Source: Bythopirellula goksoeyrii
GTDB lineage: Bacteria; Planctomycetota; Planctomycetia; Pirellulales; Lacipirellulaceae
Direction of reading: 5' to 3'
Length of the DNA: 64,000 bases
Assembly (NCBI RefSeq): GCF_008065115.1
Contig: NZ_CP042913.1
Location: 5,963,257 to 6,027,256, forward strand
In this document: positions 43,579 through 51,698 of the stretch, in pieces
How the letters are laid out: every line of letters starts with the position of its first letter
How positions within the stretch are numbered: the first letter of the stretch is position 1
Made by a program: the position numbers and the translations under genes
Notes under the pieces: generated by a model
Told to the model about the DNA's origin: nothing
The model's input: only the letters and a program-made list of their open reading frames with translations
The model's database searches: none

Positions 43579-45357
43579 TCATCTCGCCGGTAGGTGCTCC
43601 TGTAGCCAGAGTTCCAGCAACGCGATTTGCCAAAGCTTGGAACCACGTAGCGGCGTAATGTGGGCTTCGGGGTCGGCCAGTAAGAGGTCGACATAGTCTT
43701 GTTTGAAAAGTCCGCGCTGACGCGCAGCGGGCGTGGACAGTGCATCTCGCGTCATTTCAAGAAATTGTCCTCGAAGGTATTTTAATGCCGGCACAGGAAA
43801 ATAGCCTTTCGGGCGATCGATTACTTCCGCGGGAATCACACGGCGGGCTGCTTCCTTGAGAATGTATTTCCCCCCGTCTTTTACCTTCAACTCGGCAGGA
43901 ACTGTCGCAGCGAACTCGACAACTTCATGGTCAAGAAACGGCACCCGAGCTTCCAAGCCGGCTGACATCGTGTGATTGTCGACGCGTTTGACTGGATCGT
44001 CAATTAGCATCACCTGCGTATCAATTCGCAGGGCTTTGTCGATTGCGAGTTCGGCGCCCGGTTTGTTGAAGTGGTCCCTGGTAAACGAAGTCACTGCATC
44101 TTCGCTAAGATATTGCTCCTGGATCACTTGTTTGTATTTCTCGTAGTCGAGATCAAAGAAGTACTTTTGGTAGGTTGAAAAGGCATCGTCTGTGTCGAGC
44201 ATTGGAGGATACCAATGATAGCCTGCGAAGATTTCGTCGGCTCCCTGGCCGCTCTGGACCACCTTCAGCGATTTGGCGACCTCTTGGGATAGCAAGTAGA
44301 ATCCAACATTGTCGTGGCTGACCATCGGCTCCGACATCTGACAAATGCAATCTCTCAATGCCGGCAACGTGCGGCTGGTGTCGATGTACATTTTGTGATG
44401 CTTGGTTTGAAACCGCTCGACAATGATGTCCGAATACTTAAACTCATCGCCTAGTTCGTCACCGACGGAATCGAAACCGATTGAAAATGTCTCCAAATTC
44501 GCTCCGTCGTTTTCGCAGAGCAGACCGACCACCAAACTGGAATCGAGCCCCCCCGAGAGCAGCACACCCACAGGTACGTCGGCCACCATGCGACGTTTCA
44601 CCGCCCGTCGCATTACTTCCAAAGTTTCGTCGCACCAATCTTCGAAACTATATCCTGCCTGATCAGGGCGTTGTCCGAATTCCAGATCCCAATAGTGACT
44701 CGACTTCATCGTGCCGTCGGGTTCGACTACGGCAATCGTCGCGGGGGGGAGCTTTTTGATTCCCGATAGAATCGTTCTCGGCGGAGGAACGACCGAGTGA
44801 AACGACATATAGAAGTTCAGCGCGATCGGATCGATCGAGGTATCGACGTCTCCGGCGGCCAGTATTGCAGGAAGTGACGAGGCAAACCGCAGCCGCCCCG
44901 GTGCCTCTGAGTAGTACAGTGGTTTGATTCCCAGTCGATCGCGCGCTAGCACAACTCTACCACTATCGCGTTCATGAATCGCAAAGGCAAACATCCCGTT
45001 GAAGTGATCGACGCACTTGGTTCCCCAAGCGTGATAAGCTTTTAGGATGACTTCGGTATCGCCGTGGCTGAAAAACTGGTAGCCCTTCTGCTCGAGTTGT
45101 TTGCGGAGTTCAGGGTAGTTGTAGATCGCTCCGTTGAAAGCAATCGTAAGCCCGAGGTGGGAGTCGACCATCGGCTGTTGCGAGTTTTCCGATAGATCGA
45201 TAATCTTTAGTCGCCGATGCCCAAACGCCACGCGACCGTGGGAAACAATGCCATCGGCATCGGGGCCCCGACGAACCATGCTGTCGGCCATACGACCGAC
45301 GGCGCCTACGTCGGCCGTTGTCTCGTCAAATCGAATCTCACCACAAATGCCACACAC
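43579..45357 (-). CDS. asnO: N-acetylglutaminylglutamine amidotransferase
   Basis: The protein has 592 residues, in the asparagine-synthetase-B family. The glutaminase nucleophile is Cys2 (M-C-G-I-C-G). The ATP-pyrophosphatase loop is 'GVLLSGGLDSSLVVGLL'. Further motifs are 'FGHRRLKIIDLSENSQQPM', 'GDTEVILKAYHAWG', 'VVQSGQGADEIFAGYHWY' and 'ARVPFLDHEVVEFAA'. Together with the adjacent synthetase and M42 peptidase it identifies the NAGGN (N-acetylglutaminylglutamine amide) system, which in Pseudomonas and Sinorhizobium makes a dipeptide osmoprotectant. An acetamidase gene lies 26 bp upstream. Confidence 0.9.
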   Translation of the reverse strand: MCGICGEIRFDETTADVGAVGRMADSMVRRGPDADGIVSHGRVAFGHRRLKIIDLSENSQQPMVDSHLGLTIAFNGAIYNYPELRKQLEQKGYQFFSHGDTEVILKAYHAWGTKCVDHFNGMFAFAIHERDSGRVVLARDRLGIKPLYYSEAPGRLRFASSLPAILAAGDVDTSIDPIALNFYMSFHSVVPPPRTILSGIKKLPPATIAVVEPDGTMKSSHYWDLEFGQRPDQAGYSFEDWCDETLEVMRRAVKRRMVADVPVGVLLSGGLDSSLVVGLLCENDGANLETFSIGFDSVGDELGDEFKYSDIIVERFQTKHHKMYIDTSRTLPALRDCICQMSEPMVSHDNVGFYLLSQEVAKSLKVVQSGQGADEIFAGYHWYPPMLDTDDAFSTYQKYFFDLDYEKYKQVIQEQYLSEDAVTSFTRDHFNKPGAELAIDKALRIDTQVMLIDDPVKRVDNHTMSAGLEARVPFLDHEVVEFAATVPAELKVKDGGKYILKEAARRVIPAEVIDRPKGYFPVPALKYLRGQFLEMTRDALSTPAARQRGLFKQDYVDLLLADPEAHITPLRGSKLWQIALLELWLQEHLPAR

Positions 45358-45383
45358 GGATTGCTAACTCCTATTATTTTTAT

Positions 45384-46322
45384 TTAATCACTGTCAGCTT
45401 TTGAGGTGGGTAGCCAGCGCTTCGCTATTTTCGCCACCATGGAATAGTTGGGGTCAACCATGTTGCCAAGCCGCATCTTTCCTGCCAGACCGAGCAACTG
45501 ATATGCTTCCAGTTTGTTGAAACCGTAATCTTCCTCGAGCCAAAAAATCAACTCCTTCCAAGCGATTCTTGCCGCGTCTTCCAAAGGCCTTGCACTACCA
45601 ACCGCCATGAGGTACTCGTCCGTCTCGATGCGAGGCCAATGGATCCTGCGATTCTTTAGCAGAGCAAAACTCAATGTGATGCGTGCCGACATTTCAGCGG
45701 CTACGCCGGTCAATTCGCCATCCCCTTGACAGGCATGCGCATCCCCCACAAAAAAGTACGCGCCTTCGTTGCGAACCGGCAACCAAACGCTGCTTCCCGC
45801 GCAGGTTTCGACACAGTCCATGTTGCCTCCCCAATAGCCAGGCACGAGGCTTGAAATTGCCTCAAGGTCGGGAGCCGTACCTAAGGTCCCGATAAATGGC
45901 TCCAGGGGAAGCGATATCGTGTCGTTGAACCGAAGCGCGCCGTCCTCGATTGGCAGGATCCGAGTACTCTCAGGCAGGGGTTCATCCAGCGTTGCCGTTA
46001 GGCTTGTTCCGGTTAGACCCCCAAATTCAGGAATCAAGGCTGTGACCGCGAACGATTCAGCCGGCTCGATGTTGTGGATCTGAACCACCAGCGTGTCACC
46101 CGGCTCGGCCTCTTCGATAACAAATGGCCCCGTTTGTGGATTCGCCCGGGGAGGACCGGGGCACTTTTGCGAGTACAAATCGTCCGATGAATTCAACTTA
46201 CCTTCGAAGGCATCAACCGTTTTGATCAAGACGGTTTCATGGCAGGCAACCGTAGCAATAGGCGGATGCAGAGCGCTGAGAGTGTACACATAAGCGTCAT
46301 CTGGCTGCCGAATAGTCCGCAT
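45384..46322 (-). CDS. Acetamidase/formamidase family protein
   Basis: About 312 residues from the ATG at 46322; the frame is open further upstream, and the GGAGGA there lies 15 bases before this ATG, so the exact start is not certain. Family blocks are present: 'GPFVIEEAEPGDTLVVQIHNIEP', 'GYWGGNMDCVETCAGSSVWLPV', 'GAYFFVGDAHACQGDGELTGVAAEMSARITLSF', 'LEEDYGFNKLEAYQLLGLAGKMRLGNMVDP'. These are FmdA/AmdA hydrolases of short amides with metal-binding Asp and His. It is the first gene of the NAGGN operon. It might release ammonia from an amide in that pathway, which is speculation. Confidence 0.85.
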   Translation of the reverse strand: MRTIRQPDDAYVYTLSALHPPIATVACHETVLIKTVDAFEGKLNSSDDLYSQKCPGPPRANPQTGPFVIEEAEPGDTLVVQIHNIEPAESFAVTALIPEFGGLTGTSLTATLDEPLPESTRILPIEDGALRFNDTISLPLEPFIGTLGTAPDLEAISSLVPGYWGGNMDCVETCAGSSVWLPVRNEGAYFFVGDAHACQGDGELTGVAAEMSARITLSFALLKNRRIHWPRIETDEYLMAVGSARPLEDAARIAWKELIFWLEEDYGFNKLEAYQLLGLAGKMRLGNMVDPNYSMVAKIAKRWLPTSKADSD

Positions 46323-46434
46323 CCGCTTGTGGTCTTCCTCCGCCTCTTGGAAACTATTGCAAGCGTATAGTGTCGCATAATCCGCGAGTTTTTCAACCCG
46401 TTGAGAACGTGCAGCACAAGGCAGGATCATGTGA

Positions 46435-46519
46435 GTCAGGGTCGGAAGATTATTTTGAATCAGACCCTATCAAAGAACCTCGTCGTAGATTGGGCACTCC
46501 TGCCCGATACGAGGTTCTT
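46435..46519. repeat. Hairpin-forming sequence in the divergent spacer
   Basis: AAGAACCTCGT (46473-46483) pairs perfectly with ACGAGGTTCTT (46509-46519), with GGGCA/TGCCC inside. Just before it, AGGGTC and GACCCT (about 46439-46469) form a weaker inverted repeat like the units at 49309 and 55685. The spacer separates the acetamidase from the sulfatase cluster. Confidence 0.6.
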
Positions 46520-46888
46520 GAATAGGCACTCTTATTCTCCTCTTGTAATTTATTACTGGCAAGCAACGCAGAAGTGCGATTCCAATGCATCAAGAACGTC
46601 TCGATTCTCTCATGGTGGCCGATCTGAATCTCGGGTTGTGAAAACTATGACAAAATGTCATCGGTGTCGGGCTATCTCAACCTTTTCTTAATGGTAGTCG
46701 CATATACATCGTTGAATCCCCTCCAAAAGAGGGTATAAAGTTAAATTGCAGCAGGGGCAACGGTTAAACCGCGGGACTCTCGATCGGTTAGCTCATATCT
46801 TCTCTCTTAGGAAAGCACCCCACCAGCCTAGTTTTTCAGCTCACCAGTGTACGTGTCAACTTATCCATTCCAAACATGAGTTTCAGCG

Positions 46889-49240
46889 ATGCTCAAAAGA
46901 ATTGTACTTACAGACACTTTCTTCGCTTCATTTCTAACGATTCAATTGTTCACAGGAGCCTACGCCGACGAAGTCCTGCCTCGTCCCGAAGAGCCGTTTG
47001 CTGGTAAGATCGGGTTGACCTACAAAGATTCAGAAGCCGTCAAACCGAAACTCAAGATTCCCCAGAACTTCGGAATCGAAGACGCCCCGAATATTCTGAT
47101 CGTACTCATAGACGATTGCGGATTCGGTCAAATGGGAACCTTTGGTGGAGCCGTTCCTACGCCAACGCTTGATCGCGTGGCCGACAATGGCCTGCGCTAT
47201 AATCGTTTTCATACCACCGCGCTTTGTTCGCCGACGCGGGCAGCCTTATTATGCGGCCGTAATCACCATTCCGTGGCGAGTGGTGTTATTGGCGAAGCCG
47301 GTACGGGCTTCCCTGGTTACTCAGGCATCATTCCAGCCACGGCCGCCACGTTTGCCGAGGTACTACGCGAATATGGTTATATGAATGCCTGGTTTGGCAA
47401 GAACCACAATGTGCCCGACTGGGAGACAAGCATAGTCGGTCCCTTCGATCGCTGGTCTGCTGGTCTCGGATTCGACTATTTCTACGGCTTTGTGGGTGGG
47501 GATACCGATCAATTCCACCCAGCCTTGGTCGAGAACAAGAAGCGGATCGAACCACCAGAGACAAATGAGGATGGCTCACCCTATCACTTTACGACCGACA
47601 TCGCCGATCATGCGATTCGCATGATGCGTGCCAGCAAGGCAGTCGCTCCTCAGCGGCCCTTCTTTGTCTACTTTGCGACCGGGGCTACGCACGCCCCGCA
47701 TCAAGTTCCCGCAGATTGGATTGATAAATTCAAAGGTCAGTTCGACGGCGGCTGGGACAAGTACCGCGAGGAGACATTTGCCCGGCAAAAGAAACTAGGG
47801 GTCGTGCCACAAGATGCCAAGCTAACGCCACGCCCCGAGTCACTGCCTGCCTGGGACTCGCTTCCCGAGAACGAACGCAAAATCTACGCCCGTATGATGG
47901 AGGTCTTTGCAGCATTCACGGCACACACGGACTACGAGGCGGGCCGTGTCATCGATGCGATCGAAGAGATGGGTGAACTCGACAATACCCTGATCTTCTA
48001 CATCGCCGGCGACAATGGATCCAGCGCCGAAGGCGGCCTCAATGGCCTCTTGAATGAAATGACCTTCTTTAACGCGATTCCTGAGCCTTTGGAAATGAAA
48101 CTCGCCTCGCTCAAAACGTTAGGCAGCGAAAAACACTACAACCATTTCCCTGCCGCTTGGGCCTGGGCCATGGACACGCCCTTCCAGTGGACCAAGCAGA
48201 TTGCTAGCCACTTCGGCGGAACTCGCAACGGCATGGCTGTCTCTTGGCCGAAGCGTATCAAAGCCCATGGCGAAATTCGCGATCAATTTCACCACGTGAT
48301 CGACATCGCACCGACGATTCTCGAGGCGGTGGGCGTCGAAATGCCTGCCCAGTTCAATGGCGTGGCCCAGAAGCCGGTTGAGGGGATCAGCATGATGTAC
48401 ACCTTCGACGATGCCGATGCGGAGGATCGTCGCACAAAACAGTACTTTGAGATGCTTGGCAATCAAGGCATCTATCACGACGGCTGGATGGCCAGCGCGA
48501 TTCGAGGGATTCCCTGGGCTAGCGAGTCACCGCCGATCGACTTGCTCAACATGCCTTGGGAGCTCTATCACATCGACGAAGATTTCTCGCAGGCCACCGA
48601 TCTTGTCAAGAAGAATCCTGAGAAACTCGCTGAGCTCGTGAAACTGTTCTTCGCTGAGGCAGCCAAGTATCAGGTGCTGCCTCTCGATGGTCGCAAGACT
48701 GCACGACTTGATGTCGCCAATCGACCAAGCCTGACGGAAGGGCGCAAGACATTTACCTATCCCAACCTCCTTCGACTACCCGAGGGTGCCGCGCCGGACC
48801 TCAAGCACCGCAGTCACACCATCACTGCCAAAGTGGTCGTCCCCGAGGGGGGAGCTGACGGGATGCTCTTCACGCAGGGAGGGCGGTTCGCTGGTTATGG
48901 TTTGTATGTACTCGACGGCAAACTGGTCTACGATTACAACCTCGTCGGCGTGGACCAGTACACCGTCAAGTCAACCGAAGCGATACCCACCGGCGAGGTA
49001 ACGCTCAAGGCCGTCTATGTAACGGATGCCGACAAGCCATTTGCTGGCGCAAATGTAACGCTCTATGCCAACGACAAAAAAGTAGGCGAAGGAAGAGTTG
49101 AAAAGAGCATCCCTAACCGCGTGACGCTCGACGAAACGATGGACTTTGGCTTCGACACCGGGACACCAGTCGCCGAAGGCTATGACATGCCGTTCAAGTT
49201 CGAAGGGAAGCTTACTGCTGTGACGATTGATTTGAACTAA
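46889..49240 (+). CDS. Arylsulfatase
   Basis: The protein has 783 residues with a signal peptide. Sulfatase motif I is 'TTALCSPTRAALLCGRNHH', with Cys113 as the residue converted to formylglycine. The metal-binding Asp75-Asp76 lie in 'IVLIDDCGFG', and motif II is near 'WFGKNHNVPDW'. 'IAGDNGSSAEGG' carries the C-terminal metal Asp/Asn. A C-terminal beta domain of about 170 residues ends 'YDMPFKFEGKLTAVTIDLN'. It closely resembles the gene at 53334, suggesting a tandem duplication. It cleaves sulfate esters, probably of polysaccharides. Substrate unknown. A maturase is not in the window. Confidence 0.93.
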   Translation: MLKRIVLTDTFFASFLTIQLFTGAYADEVLPRPEEPFAGKIGLTYKDSEAVKPKLKIPQNFGIEDAPNILIVLIDDCGFGQMGTFGGAVPTPTLDRVADNGLRYNRFHTTALCSPTRAALLCGRNHHSVASGVIGEAGTGFPGYSGIIPATAATFAEVLREYGYMNAWFGKNHNVPDWETSIVGPFDRWSAGLGFDYFYGFVGGDTDQFHPALVENKKRIEPPETNEDGSPYHFTTDIADHAIRMMRASKAVAPQRPFFVYFATGATHAPHQVPADWIDKFKGQFDGGWDKYREETFARQKKLGVVPQDAKLTPRPESLPAWDSLPENERKIYARMMEVFAAFTAHTDYEAGRVIDAIEEMGELDNTLIFYIAGDNGSSAEGGLNGLLNEMTFFNAIPEPLEMKLASLKTLGSEKHYNHFPAAWAWAMDTPFQWTKQIASHFGGTRNGMAVSWPKRIKAHGEIRDQFHHVIDIAPTILEAVGVEMPAQFNGVAQKPVEGISMMYTFDDADAEDRRTKQYFEMLGNQGIYHDGWMASAIRGIPWASESPPIDLLNMPWELYHIDEDFSQATDLVKKNPEKLAELVKLFFAEAAKYQVLPLDGRKTARLDVANRPSLTEGRKTFTYPNLLRLPEGAAPDLKHRSHTITAKVVVPEGGADGMLFTQGGRFAGYGLYVLDGKLVYDYNLVGVDQYTVKSTEAIPTGEVTLKAVYVTDADKPFAGANVTLYANDKKVGEGRVEKSIPNRVTLDETMDFGFDTGTPVAEGYDMPFKFEGKLTAVTIDLN

Positions 49241-49302
49241 AGAAATCGCACGAATTCTTAAGCCGTATTTTCACCTTTGAAGGAGAATAACTAGTAGAGA
49301 AA

Positions 49303-49357
49303 TCAAAAGGGTCGGGAGTCTTTGATTGAAAATGACTTCCGACCCCTTATCTCAATC
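49303..49357. repeat. REP-like hairpin after the first sulfatase
   Basis: GGGTCGGGAGTC (49309-49320) and GACTTCCGACCC (49334-49345) form a stem with one mismatch around a TTTGATTGAAAAT loop, followed by CTTATCTCAA. A near copy follows the fourth sulfatase at 55679-55733, and a partial one lies at about 46439-46469. Confidence 0.7.
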
Positions 49358-49383
49358 CTAATTTGAATTGAACTGGAATTGCT

Positions 49384-49611
49384 ATGCATTACGTCAAAGG
49401 TGCCTTTGCCCTCCTGGTTATGTTGATCATGATCATTTTCGCAGTTCAGAATCTGGACGTGATCAACGTCAAGTTTCTTTCCTGGGCCATGTCGGTGCCC
49501 AAGTTTATGGTGATCGTGGGAACCTACGTTCTGGGGATGATCACCGGGGCGTGGTTGTTCGATTTTCTTAAGATGCTTTTTAGGTCGAACCCGGCAAATG
49601 CGAGCCAATGA
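49384..49611 (+). CDS. LapA/DUF1049 family membrane protein
   Basis: The protein has 75 residues. Two transmembrane helices (about 5-24 and 38-60) surround the short 'NLDVINVKFLSWAMSVPKF' loop typical of LapA-domain proteins. In enterobacteria LapA works with LapB in lipopolysaccharide assembly control; in planctomycetes the role is open. It lies between two sulfatases and shares no obvious operon with them beyond direction. Confidence 0.82.
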   Translation: MHYVKGAFALLVMLIMIIFAVQNLDVINVKFLSWAMSVPKFMVIVGTYVLGMITGAWLFDFLKMLFRSNPANASQ

Positions 49612-49789
49612 TACTTTCCTGAAAGCACTGGGGAGCTATAGGAGCTGGAATATGAAGTCTTGGAATTAGCCCTAGTAACATTATGCCATTGCCCGTTCGA
49701 ATGTTATACACTTACTTTCAAAACTACTGATTAGTTCGCTGGCGCTGGGCTGGCGAGCGACATCTTACGTTCTTTAGAGGAGTTTACTC

Positions 49790-51397
49790 ATGAGATTACT
49801 ATGGAGTTTGCTGTTTGCCTCGTTTGCGTTCTATGGGGCGCATTCACAACAATGCGCAGCGCAGAATACCGCCGGTAAAAAGCCAAACATTGTTATCATC
49901 TGGGGCGACGATGTTGGCCAGTCAAACGTAAGCGCCTACTCCCGTGGAATGATGGGGTATAAGACGCCGAACATTGACAGCGTTGCCGAAGACGGGATGA
50001 TGTTCACCGACTACTACGCTGAGCAAAGCTGTACTGCCGGGCGCGCGTCGTTTATCACCGGTCAGCACGGCATGCGCACCGGACTAACGAAGGTCGGCAT
50101 GCCCGGTGCCAAGGCGGGCATGCAGAAAGAAGATCCTACCATCGCTAGTCTGCTCAAGGCGCAAGGGTATGCGACCGCTCAGATCGGCAAAAATCATTTA
50201 GGTGACCGCAACGAATTTCTGCCAACAGTCCACGGCTTCGATGAATTCTATGGCAACCTGTATCACCTGAACGCCGAAGAGGAGCCCGAGCATGTCGACT
50301 ATCCGAAGGATCCAGAATTCCGCAAGAAGTTCGGCCCTCGCGGAGTGCTCGAATGTAAAGCAACGGATACGGACGACGAGACCGTTGATCCGCGGTTTGG
50401 CAAAGTAGGCAAACAGACGATCAAAGACACCGGCCCGCTGACCCGCAAGCGGATGGAAACGATCGACGACGACATCGCCCAACGTTCGGCTGACTTCATT
50501 AAAAGGGAAGCGGCAGCCGGCGAACCATTTTTCATCTGGGTGAACTTCACCCACATGCACGCCTTTACCCATCCGAAGCCTGAGAGCATCGGCCAGTCCG
50601 GGCGGTGGCAAAGTGAATACCACGACGTAATGATCGACCACGATAAGAATGTTGGCACGGTACTCAAGGCCATCAAAGATGCTGGCATCGAAGACAATAC
50701 GTTCGTCATGTACTCAACCGACAACGGCCCGCACATGAACACTTGGCCGGATGGCGCCATGACGCCGTTCCGCAACGAAAAGAATACCAGCTGGGAAGGC
50801 GCTTATCGCGTGCCCTGCATGGTCAAGTGGCCGGGCAAGATCAAACCAGGAACGATAGCTAATGGGATCGTCTCGCACCTCGACTGGCTCCCCACACTAC
50901 TGGCCATGGCCGGTGACCCCAACGTTACCCAGAAACTGCTCAAGGGCTATCAGGTCGGGGACATGAACTATAAGGTCCACCTCGACGGGTACAATCTGAT
51001 GCCGTATCTCACCGGTGAAACAGATAAGAGCCCGCGAGAGTCATTCCTCTATTGCACGGACGAGCAACAAGTCGCAGCACTGCGCTATGACAATTGGAAG
51101 CTACTGTTCATGGAACAACGCGTGCCAGGCACACTGCAGGTATGGGCCGAGCCGTTCACCACACTCCGTGTGCCGAAACTCTTCAACCTCCGGACTGACC
51201 CGTATGAGCGTGCCGACATCACTTCGAACACGTACTACGACTGGTTGTTCCAGCGGATTTATCTGCTCGTCCCGGCCCAGACCTATGTGGGAAAATTCCT
51301 GGAGACGTTTAAGGAGTATCCGCCACGTCAAAAGGCCGATTCCTTCAACCTCGAAGAGGTAATGAAGAATCTCCAGGAGAACGCCGGCAGTAAGTAA
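49790..51397 (+). CDS. Arylsulfatase with CTAGR active-site motif
   Basis: The protein has 535 residues with a signal peptide (ends H-S-Q-Q-C-A-A-Q). Motif I is 'EQSCTAGRASFITGQHGMRTGL': Cys81-x-Ala83-x-Arg85, the C-x-A-x-R variant of the usual C-x-P-x-R; formylglycine formation is still expected at Cys81. The metal Asp pair is 'IIWGDDVGQS', and 'QIGKNHLGD' and 'YSTDNGPHMNTWPDG' are also present. GAGGAG precedes the start. A strong terminator lies 20 bases after the stop, so this gene ends its own transcript. Confidence 0.92.
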   Translation: MRLLWSLLFASFAFYGAHSQQCAAQNTAGKKPNIVIIWGDDVGQSNVSAYSRGMMGYKTPNIDSVAEDGMMFTDYYAEQSCTAGRASFITGQHGMRTGLTKVGMPGAKAGMQKEDPTIASLLKAQGYATAQIGKNHLGDRNEFLPTVHGFDEFYGNLYHLNAEEEPEHVDYPKDPEFRKKFGPRGVLECKATDTDDETVDPRFGKVGKQTIKDTGPLTRKRMETIDDDIAQRSADFIKREAAAGEPFFIWVNFTHMHAFTHPKPESIGQSGRWQSEYHDVMIDHDKNVGTVLKAIKDAGIEDNTFVMYSTDNGPHMNTWPDGAMTPFRNEKNTSWEGAYRVPCMVKWPGKIKPGTIANGIVSHLDWLPTLLAMAGDPNVTQKLLKGYQVGDMNYKVHLDGYNLMPYLTGETDKSPRESFLYCTDEQQVAALRYDNWKLLFMEQRVPGTLQVWAEPFTTLRVPKLFNLRTDPYERADITSNTYYDWLFQRIYLLVPAQTYVGKFLETFKEYPPRQKADSFNLEEVMKNLQENAGSK

Positions 51398-51417
51398 TTC
51401 TGTGACTCGGAAACCAG

Positions 51418-51453
51418 GGCCGCCGTCTCCGTTTCGGAGACGGCGGCCTTTTT
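51418..51453 (+). terminator. Rho-independent terminator after the second sulfatase
   Basis: A perfect 14-bp stem of GGCCGCCGTCTCCG with loop TTT (51418-51448) is followed by five T. Very strong. Confidence 0.95.
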
Positions 51454-51466
51454 ATGGAGAAGGTAA

Positions 51467-51589
51467 ATGAATATTGATTGTGTCGAGAGAGTGACCACAG
51501 ATGGATCGCCCGACCATGTGCCGTCGGCCGCTCGGATTGCCGTCTTCGACAAGACGTTCCAGCTGCCTGATTTCGAGATTGTGAATTAG
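51467..51589 (+). pseudogene. N-terminal remnant of a HAD-type phosphatase gene
   Basis: A 40-residue frame reads INIDCVERVTTDGSPDHVP-type sequence and then 'AARIAVFD', the approach to the HAD nucleophile motif (normally F-D-N-D-G-T-L-W). The frame then leaves the family pattern (KTFQLPD) and stops. The second catalytic Asp and everything after it are missing. Such phosphatases often sit next to arylsulfatases in planctomycetes. Called a remnant by pattern only. Confidence 0.6.
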
Positions 51590-51620
51590 TTGCCCCTCGA
51601 CAAGGACTTCCCGCACACCC

Positions 51621-51692
51621 ATGATGGATGGCTACGACATGCCGTTTGATTTCGCCGGCAAGCTCAGCGTGGTGACGATTGAACTGGAGTAA
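51621..51692 (+). pseudogene. C-terminal remnant of a fifth sulfatase
   Basis: 23 residues, MMDGYDMPFDFAGKL then SVVTIELE and a stop, match the last residues of the sulfatase at 46889-49240 (GYDMPFKFEGKL then TAVTIDLN). There is no sulfatase sequence ahead of it, so it is a leftover of a deleted or truncated gene. The next intact sulfatase starts 7 bases later, at 51699. Confidence 0.8.
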
Positions 51693-51698
51693 TTGACT

